Shown piece after piece: positions 1 to 5,758 of a stretch of DNA of 9,984 nucleotides. Origin of the DNA: Flavobacteriales bacterium (lineage in GTDB: Bacteria > Bacteroidota > Bacteroidia > Flavobacteriales_D > CANHHI01); NCBI GenBank assembly GCA_947460225.1, contig CANHHI010000052.1, positions 1 through 9,984 of the forward strand. Reading direction: 5' to 3'. Under the pieces are notes generated by a model that was given only the letters and a program-made list of their open reading frames with translations, ran no database searches and was not told the origin of the DNA. The first letter of the stretch is position 1. Every line of letters starts with the position of its first letter. Both the position numbers and the translations under genes were made by a program.

Positions 1-192
1 AAAATTAAGCTGTATTTTTTCGCCCAAGGCAAAAGCTAGATTATGTCCATCTTGCAGTACCAAATCATACTCGCCAGCAAGCACTTCCACAGTAACTTGT
101 TTGGGCGTTTTTAAGGAACTGAGCAAAACTTCCAAGGTCTGTGAAAACCCCAGTTTAAAAAGTAAAATACACAATAGACTAAGCCTGCGCAT
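1..192 (-). CDS. Exported protein, N-terminal part (SpoIID/LytB-like), truncated by window edge
   Basis: The reading frame from the ATG at 192-190 stays open for 64 codons to the left edge, so only the N-terminus is present. It begins MRRLSLLCILLFKLGFSQ, a short basic stretch followed by a hydrophobic core, which is a plausible signal peptide cleaved around residues 18-19. The mature part (KTPKQVTVEVLAGEYDLVLQ, then a DG turn and a GEKIQLNF segment) resembles the N-terminal beta region of Bacteroidota SpoIID/LytB-domain proteins. In sporulators SpoIID is a peptidoglycan lytic enzyme; its role in Bacteroidota is unclear. The catalytic region lies outside the window, so the family call is an inference from this short stretch and from gene context. 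The start overlaps the last 14 nt of lpxB, which suggests translational coupling within an envelope operon. Confidence is good that this is a real gene and moderate for the family. Confidence 0.68.
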   Translation of the reverse strand, partial: MRRLSLLCILLFKLGFSQTLEVLLSSLKTPKQVTVEVLAGEYDLVLQDGHNLAFALGEKIQLNF

Positions 193-1327
193 AGTTTTTC
201 TTCATGGCTTCAAAAAATATTACCCTTGCCGCTTTATGCGATGCACCTACTTCGCCCAAAATGGCAAATAACTCTTGGTATGCACCTTCAAAATAGATTT
301 TCCCCTCTGCACTGAGCAAATATTTTAACTGCGTTTTTAAGGCACCCGAATGACAACGGAATTGTATCAATTCTTTCACCAAAGGTTTTTGTGCAATCAA
401 ATTCACCAAGGAAATATAAGGCACTTTAACCAAAAGCAAAGCCAAAATATAAGAAATCCAGCCTGTTTTATAGCACACCACTTGTGGAACTTCAAACAAA
501 GCCGTTTCCAAAGTAGAAGTGCCTGATTTGACCAAAGCGGCTTGGGAAACACGTAGAAGTTTATAGGTATCGTCTTGCACCCAAACAATATTGGGATATT
601 TCTTAACCCATTTGGCGTAAAAATCTATATTTTTACCAGGTGCCATTGCCACAGCAAATTGCGTTTCTGGGAAAAATTTGGTGGTTTTCAGCATGGCGGG
701 CAAAATTTTCTGCACCTCCTGCGTTCTACTGCCTGGTAGCAAAGCCACCACGGGCTTATCCGCTTGTAGATTATTTTCTTTCAAAAATGCACTTTTTTCA
801 AAAGTTTTGCTTTTAAACTCTGCTACGGCATCTACCAAAGGATTGCCGACATAATGCACCGCATCTGAAAAGTTGTATTTTTGATAAAATGCTTTTTCAA
901 AGGGCAAAATGCAGAGCATAAAGTCCACTACTTTTTTAATTTTATGTACCCTGCCTGTGTTCCAAGCCCATATTTTTGGGGAAATATAATAAACAGTTTT
1001 AATGCCCAAACTTTTGGCAAAGGCTGCCATGCGCAAATTAAACCCTGGATAATCAATTAAAATCAACACATCTGGATAAAAAGCATATATATCTTTTTTA
1101 CACAAACGCATGTTGGCAAATATTTTAAACAAATGCACGAACACCTCAAAAAATCCCATAAAGGACATTTCTTTGTAGTGTTTCACCAAAGTTGCACCCT
1201 CCGATGCCATTTTGTCTCCTCCCCATGCACGAAACTGTGCATCTTTGTCCATCAAGCGCAATTGCTTGATTAAATTTGCTCCATGTAAATCTCCAGAAGC
1301 CTCTCCTGCAATCAAATAATATTTCAT
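179..1327 (-). CDS. lpxB: Lipid-A-disaccharide synthase
   Basis: This is a GT19-family glycosyltransferase that condenses UDP-2,3-diacylglucosamine with lipid X to give the lipid A disaccharide, on the cytoplasmic face of the inner membrane. At 382 aa it has normal family length. Visible family motifs include the N-terminal IAGEASGDLHGANLI (residues 6-20), RAWGGDKM (33-40), the MGFFEV segment (57-62), DYPGFNLR (92-99), YISPKIWAWNTGR (114-126), HYVGNPLVD (158-166), LLPGSRTQEV (196-205) and the C-terminal nucleotide-binding KSGTSTLETAL (267-277). The ATG overlaps the stop of the upstream small membrane gene as ATGA, and no Shine-Dalgarno sequence is visible, so translation is probably coupled. 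It sits in an overlapping surE, membrane protein, lpxB, exported protein series that is probably read from the surE promoter. Nothing looks truncated or degraded. Confidence 0.97.
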   Translation of the reverse strand: MKYYLIAGEASGDLHGANLIKQLRLMDKDAQFRAWGGDKMASEGATLVKHYKEMSFMGFFEVFVHLFKIFANMRLCKKDIYAFYPDVLILIDYPGFNLRMAAFAKSLGIKTVYYISPKIWAWNTGRVHKIKKVVDFMLCILPFEKAFYQKYNFSDAVHYVGNPLVDAVAEFKSKTFEKSAFLKENNLQADKPVVALLPGSRTQEVQKILPAMLKTTKFFPETQFAVAMAPGKNIDFYAKWVKKYPNIVWVQDDTYKLLRVSQAALVKSGTSTLETALFEVPQVVCYKTGWISYILALLLVKVPYISLVNLIAQKPLVKELIQFRCHSGALKTQLKYLLSAEGKIYFEGAYQELFAILGEVGASHKAARVIFFEAMKKNYAQA

Positions 1328-1629
1328 GCCAAAAATTTTAAATAGATAATAATCGGTAAATAAATAACTACAACAGCCAAACCAACGCCTTGCACGGCAT
1401 AATGATTTTTTTTATAATCAAAAAACGCCAAAGGCACAAAATCCAAAAGCACCACAAGGCTCATCACCTGCGCATAAAACGAAATTTCTGTGTTGTCTTG
1501 CAATTGCCAAAAAAATCCAAGCGAGGTATGCCAAGTTTTACGCCAATAAATCTCTAAAAAAGCAAGCGCAAAGATAGGCAAAATAAAGCCTATAAAAAAG
1601 CCCAACCACCTATTTTTTTTATGCTTCAT
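1324..1629 (-). CDS. Small three-helix membrane protein of unknown function
   Basis: This 101-aa protein starts MKHKKNRW and has three likely membrane helices at about residues 8-27, 53-71 and 78-98. A soluble, aromatic-rich loop (about 28-50, including YWRKTWHTS) joins the first two, and a KKN turn at 73-75 joins the last two. The basic N-terminus before helix 1 suggests a cytoplasmic N-terminus by the positive-inside rule. I recognise no catalytic motif and no named family. It is tightly embedded: its ATG overlaps the 3' end of surE by 11 nt and its stop overlaps the lpxB start as ATGA. That argues it is a real translated gene rather than a chance frame. My recollection is that a small hypothetical gene occupies the slot between surE and lpxB in other Bacteroidota. 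A role in lipid A or envelope assembly is guilt by association only. Confidence 0.85.
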   Translation of the reverse strand: MKHKKNRWLGFFIGFILPIFALAFLEIYWRKTWHTSLGFFWQLQDNTEISFYAQVMSLVVLLDFVPLAFFDYKKNHYAVQGVGLAVVVIYLPIIIYLKFLA

Positions 1630-2398
1630 CTAAATTCCAACGTTTCATTTGTGAAAGTGCTTGGTAACAAGTCATATCAAACTGCACGGGCACAATCGTT
1701 ACATAACCTTCTTTGAGCAGGGCATAATCTGAATTTTCCCCTTGGTCGTGGTTCAAAAAATCCCCACTCAGCCAATAATATAAAAAGCCCATGGGGTCTT
1801 TGCGCTCCTGAAAATCTTCCTCCCAAAAAGCCCTCGCTTGCCGACAAAGTTTGATGCCTTTGATTTCATCGCTGGGCAAATTTGGGATATTCACATTCAA
1901 GCAAGTATGCGGAAATAAGCCTTTTTCTAAAATCATTTTGACGATTTTTTGAATATAGGACACACAAACCGACATATCCGATTCCCAACTGTGGTCTGTG
2001 AAAGAAAAACCGACCGCTGGAATACCTTGCAATGCGCCCTCCACCGCAGCCGACATCGTACCTGAATACAGAATATTTGTGGAAACGTTGGAACCGTGAT
2101 TGACACCCGATAAAATAATATCTGGACGCTGATTATTCAAGGCTTTGAAAATGCCTAGCTTCACGCAATCCACAGGTGTTCCCGAACATTGATAGGCTTC
2201 TATATCTGCGCCAAATTTATCCGAAGGAATCAAACGCAGGGGATTATTCAAAGTAATGGCGTGCCCCATGCCCGACTGTGGCAAAGCTGGAGACACCACC
2301 ACTACTCTGCCTAAATGGCGTACGGCTTCTATGAGTAGCTTAATGCCAGGCGCATTGATGCTGTCATCATTGGTTACTAGAAAAGTAGGACGATACAT
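1619..2398 (-). CDS. surE: 5'/3'-nucleotidase SurE
   Basis: SurE is a metal-dependent phosphatase acting on nucleoside 5'- and 3'-monophosphates, linked to stationary-phase survival in E. coli. The protein is 259 aa. The N-terminal FLVTNDDSINAPG (residues 6-18) carries the paired metal-binding aspartates D11 and D12. The other expected ligands appear as S42 in QSGMGHAITL and N100 in SGVNHGSNVS (97-106). The signature continues through YSGTMSAAVEGAL (111-123). The ATG at 2398 is chosen because SurE proteins begin a few residues before the NDD motif. The frame is open further upstream to 2476, but that extension would run through the promoter and adds a non-homologous hydrophobic stretch. A consensus promoter ends 10 nt before this ATG, so the leader should be very short. 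It is the first gene of the envelope cluster, and its 3' end overlaps the next gene by 11 nt. Confidence 0.97.
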   Translation of the reverse strand: MYRPTFLVTNDDSINAPGIKLLIEAVRHLGRVVVVSPALPQSGMGHAITLNNPLRLIPSDKFGADIEAYQCSGTPVDCVKLGIFKALNNQRPDIILSGVNHGSNVSTNILYSGTMSAAVEGALQGIPAVGFSFTDHSWESDMSVCVSYIQKIVKMILEKGLFPHTCLNVNIPNLPSDEIKGIKLCRQARAFWEEDFQERKDPMGFLYYWLSGDFLNHDQGENSDYALLKEGYVTIVPVQFDMTCYQALSQMKRWNLDEA

Positions 2399-2408
2399 AA
2401 ATATGCTA

Positions 2409-2440
2409 CAAATATAATAGAAATTGCTTTGCAGTGCAAA
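2409..2440 (-). promoter_or_regulatory. Predicted promoter of the surE-lpxB cluster
   Basis: Read on the minus strand, TTTG (2440-2437) is followed by a 20-nt spacer and TATATTTG (2416-2409). This matches the Bacteroidota housekeeping consensus of a -33 TTTG and a -7 TAnnTTTG. Transcription should begin only a few bases downstream, leaving a leader of roughly 5-8 nt before the surE ATG at 2398. The match and spacing are seen directly; activity is inferred. Confidence 0.72.
2428..2440. repeat. Perfect 13-bp palindrome shared by two divergent promoters
   Basis: TTTGCAGTGCAAA consists of two 6-nt inverted arms around a central G. Its left arm begins with the plus-strand TTTG and its right arm ends with the minus-strand TTTG, so one palindrome supplies the upstream element for both the mtnN and surE directions. 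It may be just a symmetric RNA-polymerase contact or also an operator for a dimeric regulator; the sequence alone cannot separate these. Confidence 0.6.
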
Positions 2441-2462
2441 TGGAAAAAAATAATTATCTTTG
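2428..2462 (+). promoter_or_regulatory. Predicted promoter of the mtnN-miaA cluster
   Basis: TATCTTTG at 2455-2462 is a perfect TAnnTTTG -7 element. The nearest upstream TTTG is at 2428-2431, giving a 23-nt spacer, slightly longer than the usual 19-21. The first ATG of the nucleosidase gene is 15 nt after the element. The -7 box also covers an in-frame TTG at 2460, so that TTG could not be the start of a transcript from this promoter. Confidence 0.65.
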
Positions 2463-2477
2463 CCAAATAAAAACAAT

Positions 2478-3131
2478 ATGTCTCAAAATAATCCCGCTTA
2501 CATTTGGTGTCTTGTTGCGATGCAAGAAGAAGTTTTTGCGCTGTTTGGACAAGAAAATGTGTGCCTTTTGCAAGCAAAACCTTTTGAAATCTATGAACTC
2601 AAACAACAAAATATACGCATTCTGCGCACAGGCATAGGCAATACAAACGCTGCCGCTGCTACGCAATATTTGCTCACAAAACATACCCCCGAAATCATAT
2701 ACAACCTAGGCAGTGCTGGCGGTTTATCTGAAAATGTGGCACTCAAACAGGCGTATTGTATAGAAAAATCCATGTTTTTTGATGTGGACGTGAGTGCTTT
2801 TGGCTATGCTTATGGACAAATTCCACAAAACGGATTAACCCATTACGTATTGCAAGCAAACACAGGAATTACCTGCGCTTCGGGCAATAGTTTTGTGGAA
2901 AATTTTCAAGAAAAATACGCTACAAAAATAACACCAAAAATAGACCTCGTAGAAATGGAACTTGCTGGGATTTTGCATACTTTGCATGTCAATGAATACA
3001 AAGGCGTTATAAAGGCTATCAAAGGCATTTCCGACCATGCCAATCATCATGCGAAAAACGAGTTTACTGAAAATTTACAACTTGCCATGCAGGCTGTAAA
3101 AAATATTTTTGAAAAAGACCATGCAAACTGA
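2478..3131 (+). CDS. mtnN: 5'-methylthioadenosine/S-adenosylhomocysteine nucleosidase-like protein
   Basis: This is a 217-aa member of the PNP/UDP phosphorylase superfamily closest to MtnN (Pfs), which cleaves methylthioadenosine and S-adenosylhomocysteine to adenine plus a thioribose product. Visible features are VAMQEEVFALF (residues 13-23, with E18 matching the catalytic glutamate), RTGIGNTNAA (50-59), NLGSAGGL (76-83), DVDVSAFGYAYGQIP (102-116, very like the E. coli DADVTAFGYEYGQLP), LVEMEL (157-162, ribose and transition-state contacts) and GISDHAN (183-189, with D186 as the general acid). It is shorter than E. coli MtnN (232 aa), mainly between residues 116 and 135. Futalosine hydrolase (MqnB) is the main alternative in this superfamily, but the FGYAYGQIP segment favours MtnN. 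The ATG at 2478 is preferred over the TTG at 2460, which lies inside the promoter box. Its 3' end overlaps the next gene by 11 nt. Confidence 0.85.
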   Translation: MSQNNPAYIWCLVAMQEEVFALFGQENVCLLQAKPFEIYELKQQNIRILRTGIGNTNAAAATQYLLTKHTPEIIYNLGSAGGLSENVALKQAYCIEKSMFFDVDVSAFGYAYGQIPQNGLTHYVLQANTGITCASGNSFVENFQEKYATKITPKIDLVEMELAGILHTLHVNEYKGVIKAIKGISDHANHHAKNEFTENLQLAMQAVKNIFEKDHAN

Positions 3132-3690
3132 TTTAGAAGTTCAACAGGCTATTGCGCACTTAAAACAAGGGCATACTTTACTCTATCCCAGCGATACAAT
3201 ATGGGGTTTGGGCTGTGATGTGTTCAACCAAAAAGCCGTAGAAAAAGTATTTTCCCTCAAAGGCAGAGCACTGCAAAAAAAGTGCATTGTGCTGGTGGAA
3301 AATATTGGGCAACTCAATCAATACGTGGACGATGTACCCGAATCTTTTTGGCAAGTTTTAGAATATGCCACAGAGCCGATTACCATGATTTACCCAAAAG
3401 TCTATAAACTCCCCGAGTATTTGCTCGCAGAAAATGGCAGTGTCGCCATTCGCTGGGTGAAGCAAGAAGGGTTTTGCAAAAGTCTGCTCAAAAGCTATAA
3501 AAAACCACTATTGTCAACCTCTGCCAATGTGAGCGGAGAGGCATTTTCTGGAAAATTTAAAGATATTCATCAAGATATTCTCAAACAAGCGGATTATGTG
3601 GTAAACCTTCCCCAGCATCCTGTCAAGACAAAATCCTCTACGATTTGGGAAATACACCTAGACGGCAGTTTTTCTATTTTGCGCCCATGA
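3121..3690 (+). CDS. tsaC: L-threonylcarbamoyladenylate synthase (YrdC/Sua5 family)
   Basis: TsaC makes threonylcarbamoyl-AMP from threonine, bicarbonate and ATP, the first step of the t6A37 modification in tRNAs that read ANN codons. The protein is 189 aa, a single YrdC domain without the extra C-terminal Sua5 domain. Motifs are LLYPSDTIWGLGCD (residues 20-33), the substrate-binding KGRALQKKC (47-55), SVAIRWV (107-113), LLSTSANVSGE (130-140) and KSSTIWEI (171-178). The KxR motif is usually followed by a KP pair, but here it reads KKC; the binding lysine and arginine are present. The ATG at 3121 is chosen over a TTG at 3109 and lies within the last 11 nt of mtnN. The stop overlaps the cca start as ATGA. 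The other t6A genes (tsaB, tsaD, tsaE) are not in the window. Confidence 0.93.
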   Translation: MQTDLEVQQAIAHLKQGHTLLYPSDTIWGLGCDVFNQKAVEKVFSLKGRALQKKCIVLVENIGQLNQYVDDVPESFWQVLEYATEPITMIYPKVYKLPEYLLAENGSVAIRWVKQEGFCKSLLKSYKKPLLSTSANVSGEAFSGKFKDIHQDILKQADYVVNLPQHPVKTKSSTIWEIHLDGSFSILRP

Positions 3691-5114
3691 ACAAAAACCT
3701 AGAACAACACGTGCAAACACGTGCTTTAAAAATAGTGTCTAGCATTGCCGAGCAATGTGGCGCAAAGGTGTATGTGATTGGGGGATTTGTGCGGGATATT
3801 TTTTTAGAACGTCCAAGCAAAGACATAGACATTGTGGTCTTGGGCGATGCTTTGGAAATTGCTTGTTTGTCTGCTGAAAAATTGGGCGTTACAAAAGTAA
3901 GCCAATTTAAAAATTTTGGCACGGCAATGTTTAAATATGCGGGCATAGATTATGAATTTGTAGGGGCTAGAAAGGAAAGCTATCAAAGTGAATCCAGAAA
4001 ACCAGAAGTGAGTTCGGGCACTTTACAAGACGACCAAAATCGCCGAGATTTTACCATAAATGCCTTGGCAATAAGCATCAACAAAGAAAATTATGGGCAA
4101 TTGTTAGACCCTTTTCAAGGTTTGCAAGATTTGGAAAACAAAATACTGAGAACACCCCTAGCCCCAGACGTAACTTACAGCGATGACCCCTTGCGCATGA
4201 TGCGTGCCATCAGGTTTGCCACACAATTAGGCTTTAAAATTGAAGAGGCAAATTTGCAATCCATAGAAAAAAATAGCGAGCGACTGCGCATTGTTTCACA
4301 AGAGCGCATCACCGAAGAATTGCAAAAAATCATGCGCACGCCCTTGCCGAGTACGGGCTTTAAATTGTTGTTTAAAACAAAACTTTTACACACGTTTTTC
4401 CCAGAAATGGTGGCTTTATACGGCGTGGAATACCGAGACGGCAAAGGGCATAAAGACAATTTTTACCACACTTTGCAGGTATTGGACAATATTTGCCCTT
4501 ATACGGATAATATTTGGCTGCGTTGGGCAGCACTTTTGCATGATATTGCCAAACCACCTACCAAGCGTTTTGAGGACGTGGCGGGCTGGACTTTTCACGG
4601 ACACGAAGAAAAAGGGGCAAAAATGGTGCCTAAAATTTTTGCTAAACTCAAATTGCCCTTAGATGCCCAAATGCGCTACGTGCAGAAATTGGTGCGTCTG
4701 CACCTGCGCCCCATTGCGCTGGTGAGTGAAAATGCCACAGACAGTTCTGCACGCCGATTGCTCTTTGAAGCGGGCGAAGATTTTGATGATTTGATGACTT
4801 TGTGCTTTGCCGATGTTACTTCTAAAAATCAAGACAAGGTAGAGCGTGTAAGGCGCAATTTTAAAAGGGTTCAGCATTGGATTAGAGCAGTAGAAGAAAA
4901 AGATAAAATAAAAAATTTTCAACCACCTATTGACGGTGCGGAAATTATGCGTATTTTTGCGGTAAATCCCTGTAAGGAGGTAGGGCAAATTAAAAACGCA
5001 ATCAAAGATGCAATCTTAGAAGGAACGATTCCAAACGAGTACGATGCAGCCTATACATTGATGTTAAAAATTGCCCAAGAACTTGGATTAAAAGAAATAA
5101 ACACAGAAAAATGA
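3687..5114 (+). CDS. cca: CCA tRNA nucleotidyltransferase with C-terminal HD domain
   Basis: This is a class II nucleotidyltransferase that builds or repairs the 3'-CCA end of tRNA. It is 475 aa. The catalytic head has VIGGFVRDIF (residues 30-39) with SKDIDIVV (44-51), where D46 and D48 are the metal-binding carboxylates. It continues with the base-recognition region QNRRDFTINALA (117-128), YSDDPLRMMRAIRFA (164-178) and QERITEEL (205-212). The C-terminal half is an HD phosphohydrolase-type domain with H255 and H261, LLHDIAKPPT (283-292, H285/D286) and FHGHEEKGA (303-311). The HD domain of such enzymes can carry phosphatase or phosphodiesterase activity; which applies here cannot be read from sequence. 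A pure poly(A) polymerase role is the alternative. The start at 3687 overlaps the tsaC stop (ATGA). An upstream in-frame ATG at 3645 would add 14 non-homologous residues inside tsaC and is rejected. The stop overlaps the next gene as ATGA. Confidence 0.94.
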   Translation: MNKNLEQHVQTRALKIVSSIAEQCGAKVYVIGGFVRDIFLERPSKDIDIVVLGDALEIACLSAEKLGVTKVSQFKNFGTAMFKYAGIDYEFVGARKESYQSESRKPEVSSGTLQDDQNRRDFTINALAISINKENYGQLLDPFQGLQDLENKILRTPLAPDVTYSDDPLRMMRAIRFATQLGFKIEEANLQSIEKNSERLRIVSQERITEELQKIMRTPLPSTGFKLLFKTKLLHTFFPEMVALYGVEYRDGKGHKDNFYHTLQVLDNICPYTDNIWLRWAALLHDIAKPPTKRFEDVAGWTFHGHEEKGAKMVPKIFAKLKLPLDAQMRYVQKLVRLHLRPIALVSENATDSSARRLLFEAGEDFDDLMTLCFADVTSKNQDKVERVRRNFKRVQHWIRAVEEKDKIKNFQPPIDGAEIMRIFAVNPCKEVGQIKNAIKDAILEGTIPNEYDAAYTLMLKIAQELGLKEINTEK

Positions 5115-5746
5115 AAACGTACAAAGTAAGAGTAGTTTTAGACCACAAGGAGGAACAAGAGATTTTTAGAGACATTGCGGTGTCTGAAAAAAACAGCTTG
5201 GAAGATATGCACCATGCCATTATCAAAGCCTTTCAGTTTGAAGGCTTGGAAATTGCATCTTTTTACAAAAGCGATGAAGCATGGAATAAAAACGAAGAAT
5301 TTCCTATCATGGATATGGGTTTTGACGAGGAAGAAAAAGTCAAACTCATGCACGCAGTAAAATTTAAAGATATTGCCTTAGATACTAAAAATCTGCTGTA
5401 TGTCTATGATTTTATCCGTTTGTGGATATTTTATGTAACCATTGTAGAAGAAATACCTGCGGAACACGGCGTGGTGTATCCTGTGTTATTGTATAGCTTT
5501 GGCGAAGCACCTAGCGAAGATAGCCGAGGCACTTTTCAAGCAAAAAAAACGACTCAAAAATCCAACTCAATTAATAACAAAGGAACTATGTTTACAGAGG
5601 AACTTAATGATTTTGAAGAAATCTATGACGAAGATGAATTCGACGATTTAGATTTCGAGGACGGTGATGATGATGAGGATGACGACCTCGATGATGACTT
5701 TGGCGACGATGATTTCGACGACGAAGAATTAGCGGAGGAAGAATAA
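5111..5746 (+). CDS. PRiA4_ORF3-like protein with long acidic C-terminal tail, function unknown
   Basis: This 211-aa protein has two parts. Residues 1 to about 135 resemble the plasmid pRiA4b ORF-3 family, sometimes named IS1096 passenger TnpR-like: YKVRVVLDHK (4-13), an opening I-x-V strand (FRDIAVSEK), a helix LEDMHHAIIKAF (30-41) with the recurrent L-x-x-L/H-x-x-I pattern, FYKS (51-54), and a later FIRLWIFYVTIVEEI (101-115). After a polar linker (140-160), residues 163-211 form a tail in which 34 of 49 residues are Asp or Glu and only bulky hydrophobics interrupt (DDDFGDDDFDDEE). No catalytic motif is evident and no transposase or terminal repeats lie nearby, so the TnpR-type name should not be taken as a function. 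The start overlaps the cca stop (ATGA) and miaA follows after 12 bp, so it is part of a tRNA maturation operon. A role in RNA handling or protein binding through the acidic tail is an inference. Confidence 0.82.
   Translation: MKTYKVRVVLDHKEEQEIFRDIAVSEKNSLEDMHHAIIKAFQFEGLEIASFYKSDEAWNKNEEFPIMDMGFDEEEKVKLMHAVKFKDIALDTKNLLYVYDFIRLWIFYVTIVEEIPAEHGVVYPVLLYSFGEAPSEDSRGTFQAKKTTQKSNSINNKGTMFTEELNDFEEIYDEDEFDDLDFEDGDDDEDDDLDDDFGDDDFDDEELAEEE
5627..5743 (+). repeat. GAN-codon low-complexity tract encoding the acidic tail
   Basis: The stretch is built almost wholly of GAT, GAC, GAA and GAG codons with short imperfect repeats, for example two units encoding DDDF at residues 194-197 and 199-202. Codons for Asp are mixed (GAT and GAC), so it is not a pure triplet repeat, but unequal slippage could change tail length between strains. 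The mirror of this tract gives a spurious serine-rich frame on the minus strand. Confidence 0.6.
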
Positions 5747-5758
5747 GCCTGTATTGCT

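Noticed and set aside
2399..2476. Longer SurE starting at 2476
   Set aside because: The 26 added residues have no SurE homology and would require translation from upstream of the predicted surE promoter.
4291..4662. 123-codon alternative plus-strand frame inside cca
   Set aside because: It is a shadow of the well-conserved cca frame, with a composition unlike real proteins (rich in Cys, Arg and Trp).
4973..4981. Perfect Shine-Dalgarno-like TAAGGAGGT
   Set aside because: It lies inside cca and no plausible start codon of an independent gene follows at the right distance; codon-driven coincidence.
4659..4988. 109-codon minus-strand frame opposite the cca HD domain
   Set aside because: Fully antisense to a clear conserved domain, with no recognisable motif or promoter.
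5111..5746. Mobile element suggested by the pRiA4b/IS1096 TnpR-like family name
   Set aside because: There is no transposase, terminal inverted repeat or target duplication, and the gene overlaps cca in a tight operon. The name reflects the family's first members, not this locus.
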